A stretch of 64,000 bases of DNA from AP-15 sp035503615 (lineage in GTDB: Bacteria > Pseudomonadota > Alphaproteobacteria > ATCC43930 > CGMCC-115725): positions 1 to 64,000 of the forward strand of contig DATJTI010000063.1 of NCBI GenBank assembly GCA_035503615.1, written 5' to 3'. Positions 1 through 8,585 of the stretch are shown piece after piece. The notes under the pieces were generated by a model. That model was not told the DNA's origin. It saw only the letters and a list, made by a program, of their open reading frames with translations, and did not search any database. The translations under genes were made by a program, and so were the position numbers. Position 1 is the stretch's first letter, and every line of letters starts with the position of its first letter.

Positions 1-1
1 C

Positions 2-265
2 AAGCGCATCTTTGAGGAGTCCGGTGCCGGTCGCAGCCCGCGTGCGATCGCGGCTGATCTGAACCGGGGGGATTCCCCGTCCTCGCGGAGGTGCGTGGAA
101 CGCGAGCACGCTCAACGGTCACAGCACTCGCCTGCACGGGATTTTGCCGAACCCGCTTTACGTCGGGCGCAGGATTTACGGGCGGCTCACCTGCAGGACA
201 GGCCCGGAAACCGGCTTACGCGAGCCGCGCGTGGCGGCCTCCGGACAAGCGGGTCCGAAGTGTGG
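2..265 (+). pseudogene. Serine recombinase C-terminal fragment, frameshifted and cut by the window edge
   Basis: Frame 2 opens with KRIFEESGAGRSPRAIAADL, the helix that begins the 'recombinase' domain of large serine site-specific recombinases. After a G-run near positions 66-71 the homology continues in frame 3 as GGIPRPRGGAWNASTLNGH and then GILPNPLYVGRRIYGRL, which is the conserved continuation of that domain. A single frameshift in the G-run therefore splits the gene, and recognisable similarity fades before position 265. The catalytic resolvase domain would lie upstream of the window. It sits directly beside the 3-prime end of tRNA-Phe, a common island border. The frameshift could be a homopolymer sequencing error, but the decay of the tail argues for a real remnant. 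Confidence 0.7.
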
Positions 266-271
266 CATTGA

Positions 272-347
<76 letters not shown>

Positions 348-427
348 GCTCCAGCAGGGGGCGCTTATAGAAGAAGCGGGGTCGTCCTGTCCAGCTTTCG
401 AACCACGGCCGGTGTCTGCCGCGGAAC

Positions 428-1525
428 TCACTCGAAGACGATGACGCCGCGCGCGACCGCTCCGTCGAGCATCAGCCGGAAGCCTTCGTTGATCTCTTCG
501 AAGCGGTAGGTCCGGCTGATCAGGCTGTCGAGGTCGATCCTCTTGTCCATGTCGAGATCGGCAAGCATCGGAAAGTCGATATTGGGCCGCACCGAACCGT
601 AATAAGTGCCGCTGATCACCTTTTCGCCATAAACGAGCTGCGATGGGCTGATCGGGGCCCGCGTCGCGAAGGCCGGGATGCCGACCAGAACGGCCCGTCC
701 GCCCGGGGCAGTGGCATCGACGGCCTGCAACGCAGTCGCCTCGCTGCCGATCGCGTCAAAGGCGGTATCGACACCGAGCCCGTCGGTCATTTCCCGCACG
801 CGCCCGACGACATCGACCGAGCTGCCGTTGATCGTCTGGGTGGCACCAAAGCTGCGGGCATAGTCGAGCTTGTTGTCACGCAGATCGCAGGCGATGATCG
901 GGCTGGCTCCGGCGAGCCGCGCACCTTGCACGATATTGAGCCCGACGCCGCCGCAGCCGATCACCAGCACTCTCGACCCGGCCGGCACCCGCGCGTGCCG
1001 GATCACCGCGCCGATGCCGGTGGCGACACTGCAGCCAATGATCGCCGCGTGAGTGAACGGCAGATCGGGGCGGATTTTGACGACCTGCTCGGCCGGACAG
1101 ACGACTTCCTCGGCAAAGGTACCGATGCGTGCCATCTGGTTGACCGGCTCGCCATTGAGACGGACGCGGGCGGTGCCGTCATGCATCAGCCAGCGCGGCG
1201 AATCGTTGTGGCCGATGCACAGCACCGTCTGCCCGGACGAGCAATATCGGCAACGCCCGCAATGCGGTCGGAACGAAAAGATCACATGGTCTCCAGGGGC
1301 GATACCGCTGACCCCTGGCCCGCATTCAGCGACGATGCCGGCTGCCTCGTGCCCCAAGACCATCGGCAATGGCAGCGGCCAATCGCCATTGATGATGTGC
1401 CAGTCGCTCATACACACCCCGGCGGCCTTGACCCGCACCCGAACTTCGCCGGCCTTGGGCGATTCCTGCTCCAGGTCGAGGATCTGCAAGGGCCGGTTGA
1501 TCCCGGTCAGAACCGCGGCGCGCAT
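428..1525 (-). CDS. Zinc-dependent alcohol dehydrogenase (MDR superfamily)
   Basis: This is a 365-residue medium-chain dehydrogenase/reductase. Catalytic-zinc ligands are visible at C38 and in the GHE motif (H59-E60). The structural-zinc lobe has C89, C92, C95 and C103 in the order expected for the class III/formaldehyde-dehydrogenase-like branch. The NAD-binding glycine motif VIGCGGVGLN follows. The start is placed at the ATG preceded by GGGGAGGCGAG; a longer frame upstream has no ribosome site and no homology. It lies downstream of recA on the same strand, separated by 43 bases. It oxidises an alcohol or a thiol-aldehyde adduct with NAD(P); the exact substrate cannot be read from the sequence. 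Confidence 0.9.
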   Translation of the reverse strand: MRAAVLTGINRPLQILDLEQESPKAGEVRVRVKAAGVCMSDWHIINGDWPLPLPMVLGHEAAGIVAECGPGVSGIAPGDHVIFSFRPHCGRCRYCSSGQTVLCIGHNDSPRWLMHDGTARVRLNGEPVNQMARIGTFAEEVVCPAEQVVKIRPDLPFTHAAIIGCSVATGIGAVIRHARVPAGSRVLVIGCGGVGLNIVQGARLAGASPIIACDLRDNKLDYARSFGATQTINGSSVDVVGRVREMTDGLGVDTAFDAIGSEATALQAVDATAPGGRAVLVGIPAFATRAPISPSQLVYGEKVISGTYYGSVRPNIDFPMLADLDMDKRIDLDSLISRTYRFEEINEGFRLMLDGAVARGVIVFE

Positions 1526-1568
1526 CTCGCCTCCCCTTCCATGACCGGTCGCGGTGTCAGCGCAACGC

Positions 1569-2636
1569 CTATTCCTCAGCCGCCACATCTCCGGGGGCGG
1601 CCATCATCGCCTCGGCGACGAGCCCGGCATTGGCGCGGATCGCGCGCTCGATCGCCTCGCCGATTTCGACGTGGTCACGCAGATAGGCCTTGGCATTTTC
1701 GCGGCCCTGGCCGACGCGCTGGCCCTCGTAAGAGAACCAGGAGCCCGATTTCTCGACGACCCCGGCCTGGACCCCGAGATCGATCAGCTCGCCGCGTTTC
1801 GATACACCCTCGCCATACATGATATCGAAATCGACGATCTTGAACGGCGGCGCCATCTTGTTTTTGACGACCTTGACCCGGGTCTGGTTGCCGATCACCT
1901 GGTCACGTTCCTTGATCGCACCGATGCGGCGGATGTCGAGCCGTACCGAGGCGTAGAATTTGAGCGCGTTGCCGCCGGTCGTCGTTTCCGGATTGCCGAA
2001 CATGACGCCGATCTTGAGGCGGATCTGATTGATGAAAATCACCATCGCCCGCGACCGCGAGATCGATCCGGTCAATTTGCGCAATGCCTGGCTCATCAGC
2101 CGAGCGTGCAGGCCGACATGGCTGTCGCCCATTTCGCCTTCGAGCTCGGCGCGCGGTACCAGGGCTGCGACCGAATCGATCACCAGCACGTCGATCGCCC
2201 CGGAGCGCACCAGCGTGTCGGTGATTTCGAGCGCCTGCTCGCCGGCATCGGGCTGCGAGATCAAGAGATCGTCGACATTGACCCCGAGCTTGCGGGCATA
2301 GGCCGGGTCGAGCGCGTGCTCGGCATCGATAAAGGCACAGGTACCGCCGGCGCGCTGCGCCTCGGCAATGACGTGCAGCGCCAGGGTAGTCTTGCCCGAG
2401 CTTTCCGGGCCATAGATTTCGATCACTCGTCCCCGCGGCAGGCCGCCGATGCCGAGCGCGATGTCGAGGCCAAGCGAGCCGGTCGAGATCACCTCGATAT
2501 CGGCGGCGGTCTCGTGCGACCCGAGCTTCATGATCGAGCCCTTGCCAAACGCCCGTTCGATCTGGCCGAGCGCCGCGTCCAAAGCCCGCTGCCTGTCCAT
2601 TGCTTCCTTGTCCAACAGCCGCAACGCCGTCTGCAT
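1569..2636 (-). CDS. recA: Recombinase A
   Basis: RecA binds single-stranded DNA, performs homologous strand exchange and stimulates LexA self-cleavage. The 355 residues match the family length. The Walker A loop GPESSGKTT is at residues 76-84, and the signatures ALKFYASVRLDIRR and VVKNKMAPPFK are present, with the usual acidic tail ending in AAEE. The start chosen is the ATG preceded by GGGAGG seven bases upstream (MQTALRLLDK); the frame opens earlier but that part is not RecA-like. It lies between cckA and a zinc alcohol dehydrogenase, not next to alaS as in many alphaproteobacteria. A candidate LexA box about 65 bases upstream suggests SOS control. Confidence 0.98.
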   Translation of the reverse strand: MQTALRLLDKEAMDRQRALDAALGQIERAFGKGSIMKLGSHETAADIEVISTGSLGLDIALGIGGLPRGRVIEIYGPESSGKTTLALHVIAEAQRAGGTCAFIDAEHALDPAYARKLGVNVDDLLISQPDAGEQALEITDTLVRSGAIDVLVIDSVAALVPRAELEGEMGDSHVGLHARLMSQALRKLTGSISRSRAMVIFINQIRLKIGVMFGNPETTTGGNALKFYASVRLDIRRIGAIKERDQVIGNQTRVKVVKNKMAPPFKIVDFDIMYGEGVSKRGELIDLGVQAGVVEKSGSWFSYEGQRVGQGRENAKAYLRDHVEIGEAIERAIRANAGLVAEAMMAAPGDVAAEE

Positions 2637-2700
2637 GACCACGCCTCCCGTTATTTCACAGCCGGCGGTGTCGCGCAACGCGGGGCCGGAGGCTGATAAT

Positions 2701-2715
2701 GTACCTGTTTTGTTC
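2701..2715 (-). promoter_or_regulatory. Candidate LexA (SOS) box upstream of recA
   Basis: The plus strand reads GTACCTGTTTTGTTC. The alphaproteobacterial LexA box is GTTC-N7-GTTC, so this matches the 3-prime half exactly and has one mismatch (GTAC for GTTC) in the other half at the correct spacing. It lies 65-79 bases upstream of the recA start codon and just inside the cckA-recA gap. The position and match support an operator; binding is inferred. Confidence 0.6.
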
Positions 2716-2738
2716 GAAAACGCAAGCTCGACCGGCAA

Positions 2739-4745
2739 TCAGTCGGAGCCGTTCCCAAGGACCTCCTTAACCTTGATGGCGAGCTGCTTCAAGCTGAACG
2801 GTTTCGGCAGAAAATGGATGCCGCCATCGCGATCGAGCCGCTGGCGGAATGCATCCTCGGCATAGCCGGAAATAAAGATGATCTTGATCGCCGGATCGAT
2901 CAGGCGGACCTCGCGAATCAGCGTCGGCCCGTCCATCTGCGGCATCACCACATCGGTGATCAGCAGATCGAATTTCTGTGTCGCCGACCGGATCAGCTCG
3001 AGCGCGGCCTCACCGCTGCGGGCTTCGGTGATCCGGTAGCCTTTGTTGCGCAGCGCCCGTGCGCCGAACAGACGGACCGCATCATCATCCTCGACCAGCA
3101 TCACTGCGGCGGTGCCGGTCAGATCTTTTGGGGTCGTCGGCTCGACCGCCACGGCACGGGCCAGCGGGGCCGGTGCCGCAGCCCGGTGCCGCGGCAGGAA
3201 GATCTCGAATACGGCACCGCGACCGGGCGCGCTGTCGGCAAAGATGAACCCGCCGGTTTGCTTGACGATACCGTATACCGTGGACAGCCCGAGACCGGTC
3301 CCCGAGCCGACCTCCTTGGTCGAAAAGAACGGTTCGAAAATGCGCGCCAGATCGGCCGGCGCAATCCCGACCCCGGTATCCGCCACCTCGATCCGCACAT
3401 AATCCCCGGCCGGCATGATTTCGGAGCCGCGCCGCAGCGGTGTCGTCTGATGCAGGTTCGCGGTGCGGATCGTCAGCCGGCCACCCACCGGCATCGCGTC
3501 ACGAGCGTTGACGACGAGATTGATCACGACCTGCTCGAGCTGGCCCTGATCGACCTTGACGAGACCAAGGTCGCGCCCATGCTCGACCTCGAGCACGACG
3601 TTCTCGCCGATCAGCCGACGCAGCAAATGCGACAACTCGACCAGCACGTCGGTGATGTCGAGAACTTTCGGCTGCAGCGCCTGCTGTCGCGAGAAAGCCA
3701 GCAATTGGCGCACCAGATTGGCCGCGCGATTGGCGTTCTGCCTGATCTGCATGATGTCGGCAAAGGCCGGGTCGCCCGGCCGCAAGCGCAGCAGCAGCAG
3801 GTCGCAGAACCCGATCATCGCCGTCAGCAGATTGTTGAAATCATGCGCAACGCCGCCGGCCAGCTGGCCGACTGCCTGCATTTTCTGCGATTGGCTGAAC
3901 TGGGCCTCAAGCGCCTTCCGCTCGGTGACATCGATGAAATAGAGGGCGAGTCCGCCATCCGGCTCATCTGCAATGTTGCATCCGCGCGCGGCTCTGCCGC
4001 CCGGCGCTGGCGGCATCCCGTCGATTCGGCTGTGCAGCAACACCAGGGTCTTGTCGCGCGGGCTGGCCAGCCGGATCTCGGCCGGATCGCAGTCGGTTCG
4101 GCCGTCCGCGGCAGGACCGAGTTTAGCGATGATCGTGTCGCGGTCCGCATCGCTCAACCAGCCGGTCAGCTGGTGTCCGATCAGGTCCTGCGGCGCCGCG
4201 CCAAACAGCTCGCCGAGCGCCCGGTTGGCAGCGAGGAAGCGGCCCTGTCGGTCGACCATGGCGATACCGACCGGCGCGTCGGCGAAAAACCGCCGAGCAG
4301 GTTCACCTGACTCGATCTCGGCCGTACTCGGGATGGCCTCAGTGGCGGGCTCGCCTGCGGAGCGAGGCTGCCGCGCGTCTTCCGTCGCGCCGCTGTTCCA
4401 TGCGCTTTGGGCCGTTGGATCGCGCGACCCCCAGGGCATCAAATCCGGGCGCGCATCAGCCGGACCGGCGGATGGATCATCGCGAGCGGCACCGATCCGC
4501 CCGGCTGCGAAGGCGGCCGCACAGGCCACCAGACCCGCTGCGTCAATCACCGCGAGCCGGATAGGCGAGGCTGCAGAGAGACAGGCGATGAGCAACGCCA
4601 TCAGAGCGGCGGCGCTGAGTGCTGCCGGGATTGCCGGGGCGATGGAACACGGCTTTGGCCGCTTAACGCCGGACCGATGCGGCACCCGGTACCGGGCAAT
4701 CGGCGTTACCGACCCGGCGCCTACCGCTTCCGCTTCGATCGCCAT
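2739..4745 (-). CDS. cckA: Hybrid sensor histidine kinase CckA (CtrA phosphorelay)
   Basis: This 668-residue protein has the CckA layout. Two hydrophobic segments lie near residues 38-85. A PAS domain covers about 150-270. The dimerisation/phosphoacceptor helix contains AGGVAHDFNNLLTAM with the phosphorylated His at residue 301. The ATPase domain has the N-box NLVVNARDAM and the G-boxes DTGVGIAP and GSGTGLGLSTVYG. The C-terminal receiver domain has its phospho-acceptor Asp at residue 598 (LLITDVVMPQMDG). CckA passes phosphate through ChpT to CtrA and CpdR and so controls the cell cycle or motility. The family usually carries one or two PAS domains. dksA and then sciP, another CtrA-pathway gene, follow upstream. 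The region 4795-4841 in front of the gene is unusually A/T-rich and probably holds its promoter. Confidence 0.95.
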   Translation of the reverse strand: MAIEAEAVGAGSVTPIARYRVPHRSGVKRPKPCSIAPAIPAALSAAALMALLIACLSAASPIRLAVIDAAGLVACAAAFAAGRIGAARDDPSAGPADARPDLMPWGSRDPTAQSAWNSGATEDARQPRSAGEPATEAIPSTAEIESGEPARRFFADAPVGIAMVDRQGRFLAANRALGELFGAAPQDLIGHQLTGWLSDADRDTIIAKLGPAADGRTDCDPAEIRLASPRDKTLVLLHSRIDGMPPAPGGRAARGCNIADEPDGGLALYFIDVTERKALEAQFSQSQKMQAVGQLAGGVAHDFNNLLTAMIGFCDLLLLRLRPGDPAFADIMQIRQNANRAANLVRQLLAFSRQQALQPKVLDITDVLVELSHLLRRLIGENVVLEVEHGRDLGLVKVDQGQLEQVVINLVVNARDAMPVGGRLTIRTANLHQTTPLRRGSEIMPAGDYVRIEVADTGVGIAPADLARIFEPFFSTKEVGSGTGLGLSTVYGIVKQTGGFIFADSAPGRGAVFEIFLPRHRAAAPAPLARAVAVEPTTPKDLTGTAAVMLVEDDDAVRLFGARALRNKGYRITEARSGEAALELIRSATQKFDLLITDVVMPQMDGPTLIREVRLIDPAIKIIFISGYAEDAFRQRLDRDGGIHFLPKPFSLKQLAIKVKEVLGNGSD

Positions 4746-4860
4746 ATTTGCGCTCCCGACGGGTGGTTTTCGCTATGACCCTATCAGGAACGCCACGAAA
4801 ATACAATCTTAGATCGACTATAGAAATTATTTTATCGTGATGCCTGCAGTCGTGACCGGC

Positions 4861-5277
4861 TCAGTCGTCGCGGTGGGTGCGCTCCATGCGCTCGTGCCGT
4901 TCCTGCGCCTCGATGCTGAGGGTGGCGATCGGCCGAGCTTCGAGACGGCGGATGCCGATCGGCTCGTCGGTCTCCTCGCAATAACCGTAGGTGCCGGCGT
5001 TGATTCGGTTGAGCGCCGCATCGATTTTCGAGATCAACCGGCGCTCGCGCGCGCGGGTGCGCAATTCGAGCGCCTGCTCGGCTTCGAGCGAAGCCCGGTC
5101 GGTCAAATCAGGCTTCAGCAGGCTTTCTTCTTTCAGGTGCTGCAGTGCATCCGACGATTCGGCCAACAGCGCAGCGCGCCACTGCAACAGCTTTTGCCGG
5201 AAATATTCGACTTGCAACGGGCTCATGAATTCTTCGTCGTCAGTCGGGCGATAGTCTGGCGGCAGCGGCGGACGCAT
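4861..5277 (-). CDS. dksA: RNA polymerase-binding transcription factor DksA, single-cysteine type
   Basis: DksA inserts a coiled coil into the RNA polymerase secondary channel and works with ppGpp in the stringent response. The 138 residues show the long coiled coil (about 20-90, with DLTDRAS near its tip) and the C-terminal globule GTYGYCEETDEPIGIRRLEARPI (given here as a motif, key residues G95, C100, E106, R114). Only one of the four zinc-finger cysteines (C100) remains, as in other alphaproteobacterial DksA proteins, so zinc is probably not bound. The start is the ATG behind GGGGAA; the open frame extends much further upstream but the extension shows no homology. Confidence 0.93.
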   Translation of the reverse strand: MRPPLPPDYRPTDDEEFMSPLQVEYFRQKLLQWRAALLAESSDALQHLKEESLLKPDLTDRASLEAEQALELRTRARERRLISKIDAALNRINAGTYGYCEETDEPIGIRRLEARPIATLSIEAQERHERMERTHRDD

Positions 5278-5574
5278 CGTGTTCCCCGAAACCCGTGAAA
5301 GACGCGGCGGAGTATATGAATCGCCCCGGCTCGCTTCAAGCACCAGAAAACGTGTCGAGTGTATTGATTCCATGAGAGTTTCGATGGCGTTGCCGGCCCT
5401 CGGCCAGGCCGGTGAGGGGCGTACCGACCGCCCCCCGATCAGGCCCGCAACCACTGCAGCCGCAGCGCCCTCGACGCCAGCCGCCGCCGGCACTGTTCCG
5501 TCCCCGATCAGCCGCGGTAATTCCACCGGTTTGACGTAGGGATTCTTTAAGGCGTGCGCGGCTAGCCTATTGTC
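5278..5574. other. dksA-sciP divergent intergenic region, no gene seen
   Basis: About 300 bases lie between the divergently transcribed dksA and sciP. The small open frames here lack ribosome sites and homology. The region should hold both promoters. I saw a single TTAA half-site just before sciP (TTCTTTAAGG) but no full CtrA box (TTAA-N7-TTAA). Confidence 0.5.
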
Positions 5575-5856
5575 ATGGACGACGACAAAACCACGCGTGG
5601 CAGCACCGCGGAAGCGGTCTTGCCGGCCGTAGACACCAAGCGGTGGGTTGCCCGGCGCAAGGCGGTGATCGTCAACGCGGTGCGCAACGGGGCGCTGAGC
5701 CTCGAGGAGGCGTGCCGACGCTACCAGCTGTCGGTCGAGGAGTTTCACGCCTGGCAACGGGCGATCGAAGAGCACGGAGTTGCCGGCCTGCGGGTCACCC
5801 GGCTGCAGATCTACCGTGACGCTCCGCCGGCGCGCCCGACAAAGCCGCGTTATTGA
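5575..5856 (+). CDS. sciP: CtrA inhibitor SciP (DUF1153 family)
   Basis: This 93-residue protein carries the DUF1153 core, running from TKRWVARRKAVIV through GALSLEEACRRYQLSVEEF to GVAGLRVTRLQIYR, which forms a Trp-repressor-like helix-turn-helix. In Caulobacter SciP binds CtrA at promoters and blocks transcription activation in G1. The N-terminus is more divergent than in Caulobacter and lacks the usual proline-rich lead. The ATG at 5575 is the only start that precedes the core. Its proximity to cckA puts two CtrA-pathway regulators within 3 kb. Confidence 0.9.
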   Translation: MDDDKTTRGSTAEAVLPAVDTKRWVARRKAVIVNAVRNGALSLEEACRRYQLSVEEFHAWQRAIEEHGVAGLRVTRLQIYRDAPPARPTKPRY

Positions 5857-6227
5857 CAGGTCCGCCCGCTCGATGCCAGCGCCGGCGGCGTGGGTGACGG
5901 CGATACGGCCGGGGTCCCGCCGGCGCCAGGTCACGGTGCGGCAGCAATTCGCCGCTGCCACCGCCGACGGCAGCCAGCGGCAGCGTACCGACCGGCCGGA
6001 GGCGACGTGCCCCTCCAGGTCGGCCGACATCGGTCCGGGCAGGGTCCCGGTTGCGCCGCCGCGCGATCGTGTCGTGGCACCAATGCCTCCGGCCGGTTTC
6101 GCCCACGACACCTCGTTCGCCACGGCATTCGGTTCGCCACAACACCAGACTTCGCCACGATGCGAAGGCGCGCCCGGTGATCCGGCCGGTCACCCCGGCC
6201 GCGCCGCAAACCGCTTGATGCGTCGGC
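5857..6227. other. Gap between sciP and the PLD gene, no supported feature
   Basis: These 371 bases contain only overlapping GC-driven open frames on both strands, none with a convincing start site or recognisable motif. I saw no RNA gene, strong hairpin plus T-run, or repeat. Confidence 0.5.
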
Positions 6228-6803
6228 TCAGCCGCCCCGTTCGGCGAATTTGCGCCGACGATGTGGCCGGCACCAATCCTGCCGGCCGGCGAACGGCACC
6301 GATATGGCGAGGCGGTCGCGCCAATGCGCAGCATAGGCCGCAGCGAGCGCCGGCGACGCGACGAGGTTCAAATCTTCCGAGTTGCGCGCCGCGTTTCGGG
6401 TCCAGTTGTAGGAGCCCATCAGGGTCAGCGCGCCGTCGATGACCATGACCTTTGCATGTGCGATCGGCACCGTGCGATCAATCCAGATCGGGGTTCCGGC
6501 GCTGGCCAGCACGGCGAGACCGGCGTTGCGTTCGCACGGGGTGCGCTTGTCGGCAATCAGGCGCACATCGACCCCGCGTGCGCGGGCACGCAGCAGCGCT
6601 CCGACGATGCCGGATCCGGTCGTCAGATCATAGGCATCCACCAGGATTTGCCGCCGCGCCCGGTCGATCGCCGCAACGGCGAAGCCGGCGCAGTTATCTT
6701 CCGGAGCAAAACACACCGCGATCGCAGCGCTCGGCACGACCGCTCCTCTCGGCAGGATTGCCGAGACCATGCCAAACGTCAGCAGAAAAGCCGCCAAGCT
6801 CAC
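6228..6803 (-). CDS. Exported phospholipase D-family (Nuc-like) endonuclease
   Basis: This 191-residue protein has an N-terminal signal sequence (residues 1-27) and one PLD active-site motif HAKVMVIDG (H116, K118, D123), followed by GSYNWTRNAARNSED. One HKD motif per chain and this length are typical of the bacterial Nuc/EDTA-resistant nuclease group, which acts as a dimer on DNA or phosphodiesters in the periplasm. The second block, VDAYDLTTGSGIVGAL, is the usual strand-helix preceding the motif. The basic C-terminus (RPHRRRKF) could bind nucleic acid. It is a monocistronic gene facing away from sciP. Confidence 0.85.
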   Translation of the reverse strand: MSLAAFLLTFGMVSAILPRGAVVPSAAIAVCFAPEDNCAGFAVAAIDRARRQILVDAYDLTTGSGIVGALLRARARGVDVRLIADKRTPCERNAGLAVLASAGTPIWIDRTVPIAHAKVMVIDGALTLMGSYNWTRNAARNSEDLNLVASPALAAAYAAHWRDRLAISVPFAGRQDWCRPHRRRKFAERGG

Positions 6804-6942
6804 CCGCCGAAGGCTATCCGCGACACCTTAAGAGGCGGTTTCTGCCAGCCCCTGTCGCGCCCCTAACCGATCGATGCAGACGGCGCAGGTACAGCACCGG
6901 GCGACCCGGCCCGTCCCCCGCGACAGGCCGGCTGGCCCCGGC

Positions 6943-7482
6943 TCAGTTGTTGATCGCAGCGAGTTCCTCAAGGCGTAGCCCGGCGCGCACGCGGCCGGCC
7001 AATTCCTCGGGATCGTAGACGATGCCAACCGGGTTTTTGTCGTTGATCGAGCGGCCCTGCATATAGGTCCGGCCTTCGGCCGCGGTCGCGAAATTATCGA
7101 TCAGCAGCTCCACCTGGTTGTGATCGGGGTCGAAATAGTACATAGAGGTGGTGACACCGTGATTGACGCAACGATGCGGCCGAATGCCGAGCTGTTTGAG
7201 CCGCTGATAGTTGCCGATCAGCTCATCGGGGTTGGCAAAGGTAAAGGCGACATGGTGCAGACCGGCCTCCTTGCCGGCCTTCGGTCCGTCCGGTTCGCGC
7301 TCGGCGAGCGGACCCGGATCGAGAAACGCGACACGGTGATGCTCGTCATCATAGCTGATGAATGAGATGCGCTCGGCTTCGTACAGGATTTCGGCGCCGA
7401 GCACCGTGCAATACCAGTCGATCATCTCGCGCCGGCGATTGGTCTGCAGCACGATGTGCGACAGCTTTTTTGGTGATGCCAT
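6943..7482 (-). CDS. VOC-family (glyoxalase/extradiol dioxygenase-like) protein
   Basis: The 179 residues show the paired beta-alpha-beta-beta-beta modules of the vicinal-oxygen-chelate fold. The putative metal ligands are H9 in KLSHIVLQTNRR, a His in AGLHHVAFTF and the Glu in DPDHNQVELLID, in the order seen in catechol-2,3-dioxygenase-like proteins. The start is the ATG behind CGGAGGAGATC. It is followed on the same strand after 26 bases from the previous VOC gene's stop, so the two probably form one transcript. The substrate is unknown. Confidence 0.85.
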   Translation of the reverse strand: MASPKKLSHIVLQTNRRREMIDWYCTVLGAEILYEAERISFISYDDEHHRVAFLDPGPLAEREPDGPKAGKEAGLHHVAFTFANPDELIGNYQRLKQLGIRPHRCVNHGVTTSMYYFDPDHNQVELLIDNFATAAEGRTYMQGRSINDKNPVGIVYDPEELAGRVRAGLRLEELAAINN

Positions 7483-7508
7483 GATCTCCTCCGCTGGATT
7501 GTGCAGTT

Positions 7509-7892
7509 CTATTCCGCCTTGAAACAATAGGCCGCGAGCTTGTTGCCGTCGAGGTCACGGACATAGCCGGCATAGGCGTGCGGCTTCCAGCTGCGCGGCC
7601 CAACTGCGCCCTCGTCCCTGCCGCCGGCGGCGAGGGCCGCCTGGTGGAAGGCTGCGACCGCGGCGCGGCTGGGTGCGGCAAAGCTGATCGTGCCGCCATT
7701 GGCATGGCAGGCGGGCTGTCCGTTGGCCGGCTTCAGCACAAAGAACTCGGGTTCCGTAACACCCCAGATCGACCCGTTATCGCCGAGATCGGCAAGACGT
7801 TTCAACCCCAGCGGGGCCAGCACGCCATCGTAAAATGCACGCGCCTTCAAGAGATCGTTGGTGCCGACCGTGACGTGGGTAAAGATTGCCAT
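7509..7892 (-). CDS. Small VOC-family (glyoxalase-like) protein
   Basis: This 127-residue single VOC domain starts MAIFTHVTVGTNDLLKARAF and ends DLDGNKLAAYCFKAE, the standard pattern of small lactoylglutathione-lyase-like proteins: a His on the first strand and a DxxGN near the end. The start has an excellent ribosome site (GGGAGGGACAT). The frame extends further upstream through a tandem repeat, but that part is non-coding in appearance. It is the first gene of a two-gene VOC unit. Confidence 0.85.
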   Translation of the reverse strand: MAIFTHVTVGTNDLLKARAFYDGVLAPLGLKRLADLGDNGSIWGVTEPEFFVLKPANGQPACHANGGTISFAAPSRAAVAAFHQAALAAGGRDEGAVGPRSWKPHAYAGYVRDLDGNKLAAYCFKAE

Positions 7893-7937
7893 ATGTCCCT
7901 CCCGTGATCCGTTGCTGCGACCCGCCCGATCCGCCCC

Positions 7938-7993
7938 GGTGACATTGCCCCGATGACATTGCCCCGGTGACATTGCCAGGGTGACGCTGCCCG
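7938..7993. repeat. Four tandem 14-bp units
   Basis: Units of the form GGTGACATTGCCCC lie head to tail at 7938, 7952, 7966 and 7980. Units 1 and 2 differ by one base and unit 4 is more diverged. The array lies directly upstream of the small VOC gene and may sit in its leader. Confidence 0.9.
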
Positions 7994-8160
7994 GGTTGCG
8001 CGGGCCGCGAACCCGTCCCGCTCGCGCCGCCCGGCGGCGGCTGCGCATCGGGCCCAGCCTTGATAGCAGGATCGCGACCGCCGACCAAGATCGCTGCGGC
8101 CGGCACATCGCTGGGATCGCCACCCACGCCGCGGCTCGCGAGCGATGCATCACTGCCCCG

Positions 8161-8440
8161 CTAGTTGCCGTCGGAGACCAGGCCGCGGCCGACGATCTGC
8201 GCCTGGATCTCGGCGGCACCCTCAAAAATGTTCAGGATGCGCGCATCGAGCAGCACCTGGGCTGAAGCACCCGGCTGACCGGAATTCGAGCGCGTAACCG
8301 TTGCCGCCGTGGATCTGCAACGCATTGTCGGCATTGGCCCAGGCGGCGCGTCCGGCGAGCAGCTTGGCCATCCCCGCTTCGATATCGCAGCACCGGCCCG
8401 ATTCTTCTGACGGGCGGCAGGTCTCGCCCGCGCGGTCGCC
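8161..8440 (-). pseudogene. Acyl-CoA dehydrogenase C-terminal remnant, frameshifted
   Basis: The minus strand encodes CDIEAGMAKLLAGRAAWANA then DNALQIHGGNGYALEF. After a frameshift near 8265-8285 it continues as AQVLLDARILNIFEGAAEIQ and RGLV up to the stop at 8161. This is the C-terminal helical domain of acyl-CoA dehydrogenases, including the QIHGG motif near the flavin. The flavin-binding N-terminal two thirds of the gene are missing upstream. It is a decayed fragment and not a functional enzyme. Confidence 0.75.
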
Positions 8441-8585
8441 ACCAGCGAGTCTGCAGCCCCAGGCGCCTGCTCGGCCGTCGCCAGCCGAATGCCCGTCATG
8501 GCGATCACTGGCCCTATCCCTCCGCTTGCGGATAGGCGTCGGGCGCGGCTCGGCCCGGCGGCATCCGTCCGGACCTGCCGTGCGA

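Noticed and set aside
4861..6123. 420-residue version of DksA
   Set aside because: Everything before the ATG at 5277 is low-complexity, non-homologous and antisense to sciP; DksA family length is matched by the shorter form.
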